From: Dasyornis broadbenti
Taxonomy: Eukaryota; Chordata; Aves; Passeriformes; Dasyornithidae
DNA length: 64,000 nt
Reading direction: 5' to 3'
Assembly: GCA_013397935.1 (NCBI GenBank)
Contig: VZRN01006634.1
Location: 529,756-593,755, forward strand
This document shows, piece after piece, positions 39,240 through 53,320 of this stretch. A program made the position numbers and the translations under genes. The notes beneath the pieces were generated by a model. The model was not told the DNA's origin and did not search any database. It saw only the letters and a program-made list of their open reading frames with translations. Each line of letters opens with the position of its first letter. Position 1 is the first letter of the stretch.

Positions 39240-40160
39240 GCTGACTTCCCTTATGTGGAGGTGAAAAAAAGAACAGGACCTCCTCATTAGGAAAGACCTC
39301 CTCTCTTAAGGCTAAGGGGTTGGAAACACCAGACTCTGATATTTCTTCCACACAACTGGATGTCATGGGCAAATCCTTCATACGCATGCCAACTGCTTTT
39401 CTTCTGCTGGACCGTTCCATGGCTGACCAGTATTATCTGGTGGGCTTTGTGCATGGGGAAGGAAAGGTTGAAAACAAGCCAGGAAGCTGAGAAATCTCAG
39501 CTGCAGCCCTTCTGAGGGAAGTCTGATACAGGATGATACACTCTGCTAAGGATGATAATCTCTGAAATGTGGGGAGAGGGGCAGAACGGACTGTGATGCT
39601 GCAGGGTCAGGACAGCTGTTTTATGTGTGTGCCAGCAGAACAAGCCTGTCCAAGCTTGGGCTGTTTTGCTCTTCAGCTACCCCTGGTGCCAAGCACACTT
39701 AGCTCATCCACCTTGTGGAACCACAATACCAGCAAATTAGTCTCTCTCTTAACTCAGCTAGCCAACAGGAAATGTAAGGAAAAGAGCATTTACCCTGCAC
39801 AGAGTTTCCCGCCCTGCTCTTGCTAATCCCAGTGCCACTACTGAGGAGCTTCACAGCAAAGGGAGGAAGCAAAGCAGTCATATTATCCTTAATGTTTTGT
39901 GGGATATAGGGACCAATACAGGCAGTGAAGTAATAAGAGAGGTATTAGCAGAGATTGAAGGGCAGCACAGTGCTGACTTGAAGTGCAGTAAATTCAGGTG
40001 GCCAGAGGCAGTCTGGGTGGAGAAAGAAATCCTCCTGGGAGACTGGACTCCTGCTGACATCCTGCTGCCTCTCAAGTACCTCTTTAGCAGGGTCCAGAGG
40101 TCCTCCCCACCCTACCAGATGGAGTGTCAGAGCAGTATTGAAAATTTAAAATGTTTGTAG
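39240..40160. other. GC-richer stretch open on both strands, unidentified
   Basis: The segment follows an A run near 39174-39185. Plus-strand frames lie at about 39245-39490 (80 codons, includes MPTAFLLLDRSMADQYYLVG), 39569-39826 and 39897-40160; minus-strand frames lie at 39160-39420, 39699-39881 and 39878-40075. Base composition is visibly less AT-rich than the flanks. I recognise no domain and no CR1 or LTR block. It could be an unclassified or old repeat, a retrocopy, conserved regulatory DNA or an exon-bearing region. Confidence 0.3.
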
Positions 40161-41595
40161 GAAGTCTGATGATTTCTCTTTTAGATACAACCTAATGGAG
40201 TCACCACAAGATCTGCCTCAGCCAATTCCCTCCCCTTTTTTACTCTCAATGTTTCTGTTTGAGTTGGTAACACTTTGTACCTTTGAACTTTTGGTCTCTT
40301 TGTCTGCTGAAAAGCCCTGCATCTGTATTTTTCTAAGGTTTTCACCATTCCACAGGTATTTCTCCTGCTTCTTTCTTAGGCCCTTTGTTTCTACAAAGTA
40401 GTGTTGTTCAGATTGTGTCTTTCGGTGTGACCAAGAATTCCACAGAAATCTCAGAAATCAAAAGATAGGGAGATAAACATAATCATGTAGGGGCAGATGT
40501 GTATATGAGGGAGAAGCAGGAATATACCTCATTTAAGACTCCTGATCGTCTAGTGATATTCAAATATGAGGATCTTAGGCAACTTAATTAGCATAATTGC
40601 AAACAAAATAAATTGCACCTGCAACATTTCATACAATAACAAGAAAGTTACGCTGGGCTATGAAAACCAGATGAGCCTAATCAAATCCTAACATCTTTTC
40701 TTGAGATTTTCTAGAAATCATCTCTCCTATCTGCTTGGTTTAGTTTTAGTTTAAATAGAAAAGCAGATGGAGGTCAACTTTTTGTGTTCAGTTTAAATGT
40801 GACCCAGGGGTATTTCAATATCTCTAGATAAATTGATTTCAAAAGAACCTAAGTGTTTAGTCAATATTTAATGGTGATTATTCATGGACTTTCTGGTACC
40901 AGCAATTCTCAATACAAAAATTCTCTTCATATGGGCTTGAATATGAATTCCAAACAATGCTTATTGCTATTGTTCAGGATTGATAACACTTAATGCAGTA
41001 CTGATGATTTTAATCACTATAATTTTTTTCATGAAGGCTTTAAGAAAACACTACTTTTGACTGTGGAGTATTTCGTCTTACTCTTCCAGAATATTTCACC
41101 CAAAATGAGCACAAGTTTACCTTATTACAAATAAACTGGTAGCTGATCTTCTGATATAAAACAGACAATACAGTGATAAACTTTTACATAAAATAACTGA
41201 CAAAATCCCTTTTTAGCATGAGTTTAAAGAAGACTCTCAAAGTGGTGTGTGTTGTACAGAAAAAACTGTCAGACAACCTTCTGTACTTCTCATTTTAATG
41301 CCATTAACATTCACATTAACATTGTTTTGCTGGTATATCTTTCAGTTTGTAACTCCAACGCAAAAATCTGAGTTGTGTGAGATATATTGAAATAGGATAC
41401 ATATGTGGTGAGAGTAATCTGCCTAATATAGGAGTTTATTATTATTTGCCAAGGTCCAAGTCATTGCAAAGGTTACCCATTTGGACCCAGGTTTAGATAT
41501 CATCTACAATATACAAGTGGAATACTATATTCATACTCAAACTTTAGAGCAGCGAAGGGGATGTCAGAGAACAGGTGTAGGTCTACTTTACTGGC

Positions 41596-41618
41596 AGGGG
41601 GCTTTACACAAGCCCCCT
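41596..41618. repeat. Perfect 9-bp GC-rich hairpin
   Basis: agggggctt, loop tacac, aagccccct. The stem is perfect and GC-rich inside AT-rich sequence. No function can be assigned. Confidence 0.8.
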
Positions 41619-44600
41619 CGCATATTAGACTGGATACTATGTGCACCATTTGAAGCTGGATAGTTTGGCTTCTGAGGTGGGAGAAAATCTATAAAATATC
41701 ACATTTTTCATCTTTAAAAGATGGCTTAGCTTCAGAAGCACATAGTGTGTTTTGCAAAAAAAAGGGAAGCGACAGCAAAGCAAGTGTCAAATCATAAAGC
41801 AAACTGCTCTCCAATCTGTTCTTTGGTGATCAGCCACAAGAGATCCCAGGAAGGACATCTGCACAGCGAAAATGCTTTGCGTCAGAGTTCTGTCCTCCAG
41901 ATCAATGCTCTATTAGTGATGATTATGTTTCTGTGTAATTTTTTTATGTTACAAATACCATCATTGATCTCTCTAATGATGGAGCATAAGGCAAACAGTG
42001 GAAAGTTCAGACAGTTTTAAGATCAGAGACCGGGGAATCTTCCTGATCACAGGTGAGACTCTGCATCCCTGTGCTCCAGTTCTTGCTCTAAAAATAGGAC
42101 AGCTGAACAGACCTTGTTTGTGAAGTACAATGTAGACACTGAGAGCTTCCTGACAAGACTTCAGAGAACCTCATCTGTCAATAGGAGTGTTATAACAACA
42201 GTGTCATATCTCTGAACCCTACCAGGAGAAGAATGAAAACTGTAAAATAGTCAAGGTGTCAAATCTTGTGTTTCTCACATAGTTACTGATATATTTTTTT
42301 AATATCTTCATGGTTTCATAGTGAAAACTAATGAAAAATACATGTCTGGAAAATAACAGCTAAATTTCATTCTAATATGGAAAACTAAACACATTAACTT
42401 TCTATATATTGTCTCCAAAATGCCTTCCTTCTTTGCAGGTTACATTCAACACAGAAGTACTGTAATATTAGTATAGAAATATATAATTTAATAAACTGCA
42501 TATGAGATTGTAAGTCTTCCAATAATTTCTGTTTCTCATCTAGATTTTTTGATCACTGTTAGCTCCCAAACTGCTCTAGGAAAGAAGAGACTTCACAAAC
42601 ACCATAAAAGCCAGATTCTCACAGCAATTGACAAAAGCAACTAGAAGCATAATTAAAACATACAGTACAATAAATCAAAGTTAGAGAGTGGTGTCATAAA
42701 ATAATGCTTGAAAAAGGGGAAACGCAAGACTGCCAGTGGAGTGTTTTATGCTGCTAGAATAAATCTCCCAGGGAAAGAAAGGAATCATCCCCTGTGGGTT
42801 TTTGCACCGTGAATGCACAAACCCTTCATGATATTATTGCATGGAGTGATTAGAGATATCTTTAGAAGGTGCTTTCTATATCCTGCCTGCCATATCTGTT
42901 TGTCAGAGAAGACATATTTCTCAGTGACTGCATTAAGAATTATGTAAATTTCTTGAAGTCAAGTTTTTCACCCATGTGTAACCTAATTTTCCAACTTCAC
43001 ATTAAATGGTTGAATATGCGTGCAAGTCTAGATGCAGACGTGTATATAAAATGTGTGATATCTTTAATCACTGTGAGTAAATTTGCTTATATTTGGTATT
43101 TCAGGAAAAATATATTAAAATGGGCAATGCATCACAGTGAACACCATAGTAATAAGATGTGAAAAGTTCCTCATCTTTAAAAATATTTCCCTTAGTAAGC
43201 TGTTTGTAATGTTATGTTATTCAAGTAATTAAAACAGAAGTAATACTTAATTTTTTCCTTTTTTTTTAAGTTGTTACCTTTCTATCCCGCTCAGAAACTA
43301 AGCAACTGAATTTATTAAACCATCTGCTAGTTTATTGGTGAACTGATATGACTTTTTTTACTATTTTTTTCTCACTACAATAAATTTGAAAACGTGATAA
43401 CAAAAAATCTCTCTAAATCTGTCCATTTTTACCAGTCTTCCCTAAAGACAGGTAAAGTTCAAGGGCAATGAATGAAGTACTAAATACAAAGCCGTATAGG
43501 GCATATATTAATCAGAACATCTCATTTAAAAATTGTTGCTGTTGTTTCAGATGCTTTCAAATTGAGCTGCATTTTTTTGTAACACGAGTAAACCTGAGTA
43601 AACTGTGTTACTTCTGTTAGCAAAGACTGCAGTATTTTCTGCATATGAAAGTAAGAATTGCGCTTTAAAAATAAATTAAATTCCAGCACTTATGCTACAT
43701 TATGACCCAAGAGATGTGCATTCCTTGGATGTGACATTTCCTAGGGAGGCACAGAAGGCTCACATGTGCATAAAGCCATCACAGACGTTTCCATATCACT
43801 CCCAGGAGAAGCAGGGCACCGCTGAAGTGTCGCTTGAACCTGGCACAGTCCTCAGCTGTTCCCTGGGGAAACTCTGCTCCTCAGACTTATTCTGGAGCTC
43901 AGTGGCATAGTAACAGCTCAAGATAACAGGGTTACAGAGGCTTCAAATCAGCCTTGAAGGCACACACAGAATACAGTATACACACCAAAACCTGTGTGCT
44001 CAGAGTGGAACTGCACAAACCTCTGGCAACAAGTGGAGAACAGAAGGTGTGTCACAGACTTAAAATCATGTGATTGTGCCTATAAAGAAGCTCTAGTTTT
44101 GGTTAGAGACCTTGTGTTCCTCTCTGTGTGTAGGGTCAAGTCTTACACTATAAATACTTCATCATGAGTACCCAGTCTTCCTCTGTTTGGAAACCTAATT
44201 TCAGAAGCAGTAAGAAAGACTGAGAGGGTCAAATTTATACTTGATCTAACTCCCTGGCAGAAAACCAAGGATAAATTTGGCCCATGTGTATGAATAGAAG
44301 TAACTAAAAATGTACAAGTGTTACAGAGCGAGATAAAGCAGCAAGTCAAGGGAGAACAGAGGGCATCAGCTTCAGAGGTAATCAATATGTGTGGGAGGCT
44401 GGAAAAGATAAGCAACAACAATGTCAACAGAAAGTCAGAAACAGGGGAAAGAAAGATATGACTGTGTTGTATAATAAAAACTTCCTCTCTGCAACCACCA
44501 GAGAAGTTTGCCTTTCATTGTTTAATTGCCTAGGGTTATGTTATGCACTTTACTATGCTAATGTGCAAAAGCAGATGTGATGAGGGAATTTCAGACATTT

Positions 44601-46733
44601 TCTTAGGCTTTACTATGAAGTTTTAACACACCATTTTAAAGGAAAGAACTTGGTTTGCAGTTCTGATTATACTCCACCACCCATGGCCTAAAAAGTAGAC
44701 ATTGTTTGTAAGATGGTATGTACAATAAGAGCAAGGCAGCTGGAGGGATCGTGTGTTACCCCCAAAAGGAATGTGCAAATAGAAAATCAAGACTGTAGTT
44801 GTCCTGTTCCAATGTCAGTAATTTCTAGTAGATGAAAGATGCTTTTTCATGAATGAATAAATATCTAGACAGATCCCAACCATGGTACACATAAGACCTT
44901 GCGAGTCCAGAAGTGCAAACAGATAAAATGTTCCCTGGTCAGGAGGAGACATAGGCTGAATATCTCATGCTTATTTCAAGTAAGTGGATCTATTTATTTT
45001 CTCGGGTTGGGAGTGTGGTCTAGAGTGCAATTTTGGAAGTGGAAAGGCCAGCTTACAAAGAAAGAGTCATCATGTAAAATGAATATCTGGATTCATCATT
45101 TCCCAGTATTCTGTGCAGAGATTTATACACACAAAATTAGGAAAATGTAAATATAAACAAAGTGTTGACTATGAGAGCTTACATTCCCTAACTCATATGC
45201 TTCTATGCCTCCTTATAATGTATTTTAGAACATATGAAAAAATGGTCTTTGTCATTTTACCTGACAAAAAGGTACAGATCCATTCAGATCTTGACTGTTC
45301 TACCAGGTGTTTGAAATACTTATGCACTCCCTAAACCAGTGTTAGGTAATCTTCCAAACAATAACTGAATTTTATTTTGATCGTTTAAATGTATTATTTA
45401 AATGGCTACATCTTTTAAGTACAGTCCCTCTTTTTCTTAAAATATCTGACCAGCATGTTTTCCCACATATGAACTAAAATATTTTAGAGATTGTTGGTAT
45501 TCTTTCTAACAGTGTACTAGCAAAATACTACCATGTGTAAACTGAAACAGGTAAGCCCACATTTTAGCTCACTTTTGAGGTGCTTTGGTAGTAAAAACTG
45601 TTAGTGTTATGATAGCATTAGTTGCATCCTCCTTTTTGAAATATTTTCTAAATGATAGTATGGTTGTATGTATCCACGTGCAATGCAAACTCTTGGTCTT
45701 TTGATTTCCCCAGCTAGAGGGCCAATTCAAACACATTAAAGTCTCTGTTTTCTTGTTTACTCAAATCTTTTTCCAGCAGGTTATGGTGCACAAACATTCA
45801 TTCCAATGGCCAACCTGCATATACTTGGAGTGAGATACGGAAAGTTTTCTGAGTTCCCCCACTTTGCTCTTGCAGTCCAGCATCCCTGCTACACTTACCA
45901 GCAGTGAGCTGTTTCTTTATGTGTGTATTCTTAACTTCATCTCAAAATAATTGGAAAGTTTATGGAAATAATATGGAAAGGAGGAGGAGATAGAAAACAA
46001 TAAAGAGAGATGAGACCATAAAAGGCTATTTGTCAAAATGGTTACAAGAATTTGGCTTCTCTTAAGATTTAGATACCACCTATTTCAGTGCCCCTTTTAT
46101 GTACTTCCCCAGCCTCTCTTCTCTCTCCTTGGTGTCTCTTGGGAATATACTTGAAAATATCACCTCCAAAAGAACATCCTGATTATTTCCTGCATGTGCA
46201 CTTCTAAACACTGCACAGCACCTGTTTTGTCTTCTATACTGTTTATTTGGTTTGATTACAGGGTGTTATACAAAAGGCAAAGAGAATAAATGGATCTTGA
46301 ATTTTCCAGTCTTTTGGGTATTCATCTGTTTGACGGGCTTCAGAATTAGACATTGAAGGTTCATTTTAGTCTGATTTACAGGCAAGAGTTTGTGGTGCCT
46401 CCTAGTGTATTTAAATTATTTGTCATTATCCTAATTTTTACATGAAAAGGGTTCTTTAGTCCCACCTGCTATTCTAAGCTGTGAAAATTTGTTCTCTTTA
46501 TGAAAGAAAATATTAAACTGTTCTTTTTTGGCTGGTTGGTTTTTTTTTTTTTTTCTTTCAAGAATATGCAGGTTTAAAGCTACTCTGTATGTTCAGGCCA
46601 CTCAGATCCAAATCCATGCTCATTCTCTTTGAATAACCACTAATTCAGAAGAATGTAAATCATTTTCATTATTCTGTCCACCACAGCTCATCACCTTAAA
46701 CAAAACTATTTCAGGTATTTTTATTAAAGTAAA

Positions 46734-46796
46734 AATTTTATCTTAGGATCCAAGTTCAGACTTGGAATTTTATCTTAGGCTTCGGATCAGACTTTG
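46734..46796. repeat. Imperfect tandem duplication, 32-base unit
   Basis: Two adjacent units start with aattttatcttagg and end with cagacttgg / cagactttg; they differ mainly in the middle (atccaagtt versus cttcggat). Confidence 0.8.
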
Positions 46797-48421
46797 AATT
46801 GAAGATGAAGCCTGAAGATTATGTCTTGAATATCTATTAAGATGTATATAACAAACAAAATCACATTTACATGCATGATATTTCTAAAGAAGTTTGTTCT
46901 GCCACTTCAAATTTTTGAGGGGGTCCACAAATCTCAAGTCAGTAGTACTCTAGCATTTGCAGGCTGTATTTTCAAATTATTCACTGCTAAATTAAATTAC
47001 TTTCTGCTGGAGAGAATCCCACTTTGGCTTTGTCATTGACTTGACCAGGAACAGAGCCAGGCCCAAATGTCTTAAGAATTATATTCTAATATACATAGAT
47101 GGTGGTCATCTTTCTGCCAGTTTTACTTTCTTATTCTAATGACTAAGAACCTGGTATTTTAACTGAAAACATCTCATAGAATATTTTGAGGTTCCCCTGG
47201 GAGAAAAAAGTGTGTTAAAAGAAAGATAACCCAACAAGTCAGATTTGTTTTATCAGCTGTAGGTAGTTTATCATTTGACTGGTACAGGAGTCAAGAGAGA
47301 GCTTGGAAATCTTTGTGTAGGCAGAGAGGTGCTGTATGGGACATGATAATCTAGAGTATATTGCTTTGAACTCTACAAGAATTTAAGATTCACTAGAAAT
47401 TCAAAATGCAGCAGCATCTGAAAAAGAAGAAAAAAACAGAAAAACAATGGAAAGAAAACAAGGTTTTCTATCTGATTGATGTATCTCATTAGCGTCAGTC
47501 TGAAAAACTCAGCAGATAAAATTCAAATTGTTGATTTTATGGAGCTATTGGCACTAAACTACTTACAAAACAACAAAAGAAAAGCAATTATTTCACAAAA
47601 AAAACCCTCTTACTTTGTAGCCATTGCCCTTATAGCATTATATGACCTCAGGAACAGGTTCTTCCTTTTTATATTTTTTAATAGTTATTTCGTTTACCAG
47701 AGAAGGCAAAAAGGAATTTTAATTTGTTTCACCTAAAAGTAAAAATAAGATACCTGGTATCTAATTTATAGCTCTTCTTTTGTTTATATTTTATAATTAT
47801 TCTTTTGATTCATTTAAAATCCCCTTTGAAATTTTGAATATTAGAAAGGCAGCACAGATGCTGATTCTGTTTGCAATGGCCTAAAAAAGTGCAAGCTTTA
47901 ATCTGATGTCTAGGCTGCATTAAAAAAATTGGATTGAAAAGGATTAGATTAGATTAGACCTTCTGGATTTAAAAATGTTAAAACTCCATTTATGCTTTAA
48001 CATAATCTCCTTCCACTCTCTGAAGCCATCAAGCTGAGCTCTGTCCCTTGCAAGTATTTTTTATTATTATTATTAAATTTGCTTCTTTTTCATTTTAACA
48101 TCCTAGTTTCATATTTGTAATAGCAAGAAATCCTCTGAGACAGATCTAAAAGTTCTTCCTGACCTGGTGAAAGGAAGGGCAGGCACTTAAACCTCTGGCT
48201 TTTATGATGATTTTATGTATTTGTGCACAGTCACAAATGTAAATATTAATAGCTAGTTTTTAAAAGCCAAATAAGAGTGAGTGCTTTTAAGAAGTTTAGA
48301 GGTTTGTGAAAGAGTGGTGATGTTTTACAGTACAACAAGTTATTATGAAGAAATGCACAGTTTAAAAAGCAATCATGCACTTTAGTAAATCTGAAGTACC
48401 TATAATCTACAGCATCTGTTT

Positions 48422-48439
48422 AAAAAAAAAAAAAAAAAA
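48422..48439. repeat. A homopolymer run
   Basis: Eighteen A followed by gaaaaaaac. Confidence 0.9.
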
Positions 48440-51400
48440 GAAAAAAACAAGCAATAATATTTGGAAGCTGCTCGTGGCACTTCAGAATTCAGATTGGCCT
48501 TTATTTCTTATAGAAATAAAACCAAGGCATTGTTTGGGGTTAAGGGAGAGCATCTCTCCAAAGCAAAACAGAGAAATAATAATATCCTTCCTGGGATCCA
48601 TGCAACATTTTCAGTGATCAAGACGATGATCGTACTGCTGAATTTCTGAGCATTCCACACTAAGGGTGGGACTATCATTCACTCTGTACTGAAGATATGT
48701 CAGGCAAACCAAAGGCATTTATAAATATTAGACAATGCTACCAGATGTGTGTGAGATTATAGAATACTAATTCATATGTGACTCTGTTAAATCACTGGCA
48801 CTGTTTCTGTTCAACTATGGTGGATCAGCTCTTTCTTTTTGCCCACAGAGCTCTAGTAATCAAATGATAGATCATACCACTACACATGTCTTAATTTTTG
48901 CCTATAGACGCAGGCTCTGGTGAACATCCAGGAGATCCATTATTGTGATTTGGTACGACCTAGCAATACAAATAGATGGGTGCCACTATCAGAAGAGTGG
49001 TGTTTGCTAAGCTGGGCTGGAGATTCCTTGATTAATTCCAGATATCTGGGAGGACATAGCAGGGAACTATGTTTGCTGTAATTGATGAGTCCCACTGATT
49101 GATGAATCTGGTTCAGAATATTAGAAATTAACTGCCCAACCCAGGTTGTTGTGACACTATCATAAAATGAACAAATAATCTGATCAATAAAGGCAATTGT
49201 CAATGTAGACATCTCTATAATTTCATCCAATAACTGAAAACAGGTTTTTCACATCTACATTAAAGAATAAGGGTCACTATGTAAATTTTTTTTTATCCAA
49301 TTTTCTGCAATCTTTGTGAGGCTTAAAGCTTTCAAGAGAGTGTAACTAGCCAAACACCATTTTCCCTTAGCACCATCAGAGAAACGGAAATATTTTATGA
49401 CTTTGGTAGGTGTTTTTTATCTTAATCTTTTTGTTTTCATATACTTTTCTGACAGCCACATTTAAGAAAAGAGATGGTTTATATTCATAGCACACATCCA
49501 GGTCCAGTATCTGAGCCAGACTTCCTCTAATAAAGATTAGTTTGCTTTCAAGGGCTCATTTTCATCATCCCTCAGACACAGCTCATTATACACTGCCCAC
49601 ATTTTCTCAGGTTCTTCAGCTAAGAAAGAACATTGTTTGCTATGTTATTTCGTACAGAAATCCTGTACTGCTGGGTAGACCATCAAAATATGAACAAAAC
49701 TGCAGTGGCTCATGAGGTGTTATCTCTTATGTAAAAACCAGCTACCAATTAAAAGGCATTTCGATGAAGAGACATAGCTCCCATTAAGAAAGTTGAAATT
49801 ATTCCCTCATAAAATATACACAAATTTCTGAAGAGCCACAGGAAAGCTGTTTCACTGTTCATAAAATATGAGACAAAAAGTCTATATGAATTGAAGACCG
49901 TAAAATATCATTATTATAACTTATTAAATTAAATGCCTTTAAATCACCACTGATAACTGGTAAATTGGGACAGTTGAAATGCATTAGTTATAGGAAATGT
50001 ATTTCTTGCTAGTTATCATAAAATGAGAGAAACAGTCACCAACTGCTACCAAAAAGACCCCTAAAAGCAGTCTAGAACTCCTTTATTTAGAGGCTGAAGC
50101 TATTAAAATCTGAATGTTTTCCGCCTTCTCTTCAACTCTGTAGTCAAGGTTATGACAGAAATGAGCTATCATTAAAGGATGAACCAAAACACCCGTCTAT
50201 AATTAACCGTTGGTCCTAACCACAGAGACAGGCAGTGAAGAGATCTGGACTCCAGGAGAGCACTTCACAGCCCTTGCAATGAGAATAGAAATGTGGATTA
50301 TGGATGAAATGCAAGCAAAGGGTTGTAAAGAAGGTCGAGAAGATTGTGCTGTTTTAGGGAAGAGTACCACGCCTACAGTGCCTTGCTTGCTATAGAGATA
50401 GATAGCCACAAATTTTGCTTGATTAACTGTCTCTAGTTTCAAGCTTATAGGGGTTGTGTTAGCTCCATTTTGATTGCTCTCAACTGCAGCAATTTCAGTA
50501 CTGATTTTCATCAGTTTAAATTGTACTCACTTAAAAGGAAATTTATCAGGCATGACAATGTTCAATGAGAATATTCCTATTTTATATTTCAATCAAATTC
50601 TGTCGATATTAAATTCAATATACTGAAATCTCAGTTGTGATATAAAGGTTAGAAAAACTAACAAACACCACAATTTAATAGCATAATACTGGCAAATTAT
50701 TGTTTTGATGAAACCATATTTTTTTTAATTTTTACAATTAATATTGCAATGTTCCTATTTCATCCCTTTTCTGATCAAATTTCACCTCTTACAATAATTG
50801 AGCAGGGCCTCTTTCACTGACAGAAACACCAGATTGGTACACCACATTCTCCTGAGAATCTGGGTAATGAAGCATTTAACATTAGGTGTTGTTGAAAATA
50901 TTTGAAATTATACAGTAATACTGACCTAGAGCAAAAATCACTAGCCCAAAATTTTCATATTAAATAACAGCAATTCAACTGCTGTGAGATAAAATTGTCA
51001 AGGTTTTGAACAACTCACATACAGTGTGGAAAATGTGACTAATATTATAATTGTGCTACTTCAGTAAATTTTTTTGAAAGTCATTTAGATAATTGAACTT
51101 CATGGTATTTTGATGGTGAAAAATACTTATATAATCTTTTTTTTTCTTCTCTCACATTCTGTTATTTCTGATTAATTGTACAACATTTACAATCAAATGT
51201 TTAAAGTGTACTAAACTGTATTGATTTTCTTTGTGTTGAGTAAGAAATAGGATACAAGCAGTATAAATAATTTTATGGAATAGTAGAAAAAAAAAACCTG
51301 TAATTCCAATTTCCATGAAATACTATAGCCATTGTTAACGCAGTATTAAATCCTGAACTGACATGATTATTTGACCAGATAGCCTTAAATCTATTAAGTA

Positions 51401-52340
51401 GATAGAAAGGTAATATACCAATATACATTCATATCAGTATGAAGCACTGCTATTCTGTTTTGCAACAAAAAAACTATTTCCAAAAAATTTATGGAAAAAT
51501 TCTTACTCTTTTACATGTTTTCTGCAGGCCAAGTCAACCAATGTACACCTTAACCACATTTAGTATTACTATACAGACTTTAGAGAATCAACACTTCTAC
51601 TTGTACATAACCTTGAGGCTGTGCCCTGAGGCAGACTGTGAGAGACTGTGAATAACTCTTCTTTTTGTTCATCTTTATAGCAGAACAGCTAGCTGGTTGA
51701 GGACTGCAAAGTTCAACAGGTTTCAAGGCTGAGTAGGTCTTTTTCTGATCAGGAAAACAAAAGAGAAAGAAAGACTTACAGGACGAGTCTTAGGAAATAC
51801 CAGTACCTGAGAATGTTGTGCCTGAGGTCTGAAAAAGCCACACTAGCAACTTTCCCTCACTAGTCTCTATTGACTCTTTCATAAAATTTCAACCTTGGTC
51901 ACAGAAGTGGGGAAAGTCTCCTTGACTTCTCTTTGTAAGTGGGTCAGTCTAGCACAGAAAGTGGCACCTAACCTGGGAAGATATTTTCATTTTCCATCTC
52001 AGGGGACTCTTTAGGCTGTCAAGGCAGGTTGAACAAACCTGCCATCATCTCTCTGCAGTAACAAGTCCAACTTGCTCTCTTGTGTGCTCACCAGTTACCC
52101 TGACTTAAGCTGAGTCCAAACAGCTCACAGAGAGACGTAGCTCGATGGGGAGCCTGGGACCACAGATGAGGAGCAGTGTATGGAAGCTGCAAGTGAGCAA
52201 GACTTCCACCTTTCAGCTTTGGAGAGCTGTAGGATCAGCAGACCCAAAAGTTTCAAAGTCTTTGTCCCACCACTCTGCTCAGTTAAAATGTGGGAATAAC
52301 ACAGAGAAAGGAACAAATTTCAGTGACAGCATTAATATTT

Positions 52341-52358
52341 AAAAAAAAAAAAAAAAAA
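52341..52358. repeat. A homopolymer run, possible retrocopy tail
   Basis: Eighteen A after a GC-richer segment (about 52080-52320). A poly(A)-tailed retrocopy is possible, but no parent gene and no target duplication could be shown. Confidence 0.85.
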
Positions 52359-53298
52359 TCTAGACATGTCCATGAGTTACATGTTCTATCAGGGAAGCAA
52401 TCTCCCTAGCATAAACAGCCCTAGGTGTAATATGGAAGCCTATTAGTCAATTGCAAGTCCAATGGAAATGGAGAAGACAAGGAAAGATAAAGTTTTTTCA
52501 GATTCTGTCTCACAAAAGTAGATAAAATATTTTTATAATTTTTCGGTGGTGTTTCTTGGTTTTAATGTTATTTTTTTTTTTTTCCTTTTGAGTCTTAAAT
52601 GAGTTGACAAGTTATATGGACAATTTAAAAATCAGAGCCCTGTGATCCTTCAGCAAATATCCAGACAATTCAATGACAGACATATTAGAGGGTCTTCCCA
52701 TTTCAGCTCTCTGAGGCTTATTGGAGAGCTATTATCAAAGAAATCAATAGAGGAAGAGGTATCTTCAGTCAATGCTGATCATCATGATGGATCTCTGGAA
52801 TAAAGTAAGAGTTTGAGGAGAACTCTTGAGTGCTCAGGGTAGTTATTGACATACCACGTTTTTTGCATTTGCACTTTCACTAACAATTTTTTCTTTTTTC
52901 TTCACTCACATTATTTCTATTAAATAGAATTCCTAATCCAAGTTCAACATGGGATTTTTTCCCATGATAAAATGGCAATGAAGCAAAGTGTAAAAGCTAG
53001 CAGTTTTCCCTAAATCTTTGGAAAAGGCAGTTCACAGTGGCTTCACACAATCAAACTTATTTTAAGTGTGCTTAATAAGGAAGAATAACAACTAAACTGA
53101 AAAACATAAACTCAGCAGACATAAACTGCTCTGTTTTTCTCTTAGTGACAATTTGTAGTTGTGTCTGCTACTTTCTTTTCTAGACAAGTCTTTTACTGCC
53201 TACTTCTCAAAAGAACCTTCTTTGCCTGGATTATCTGAACTGTTTACTATGACATGTTTTTTTGTCCTTCTGTCTTTTATATATATGTACTTATGTCC

Positions 53299-53320
53299 AT
53301 ATGTACATATATGTACATAT
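53299..53320. repeat. Perfect 22-bp AT-rich palindrome
   Basis: Two tandem atgtacatat units preceded by AT form a perfect palindrome within a longer TATG/TACA low-complexity tract (about 53279-53345). Confidence 0.8.

Noticed and set aside
45513..45550. 38-base segment between a strong acceptor (tctttctaacag) and CAG|gtaagc
   Set aside because: Too short and closed in all frames; typical pseudo-exon.
48940..49230. 96-codon minus-strand ORF with protein-like composition
   Set aside because: Considered as an old ERV or exon remnant, but no motif could be matched and no splice sites pair with it.
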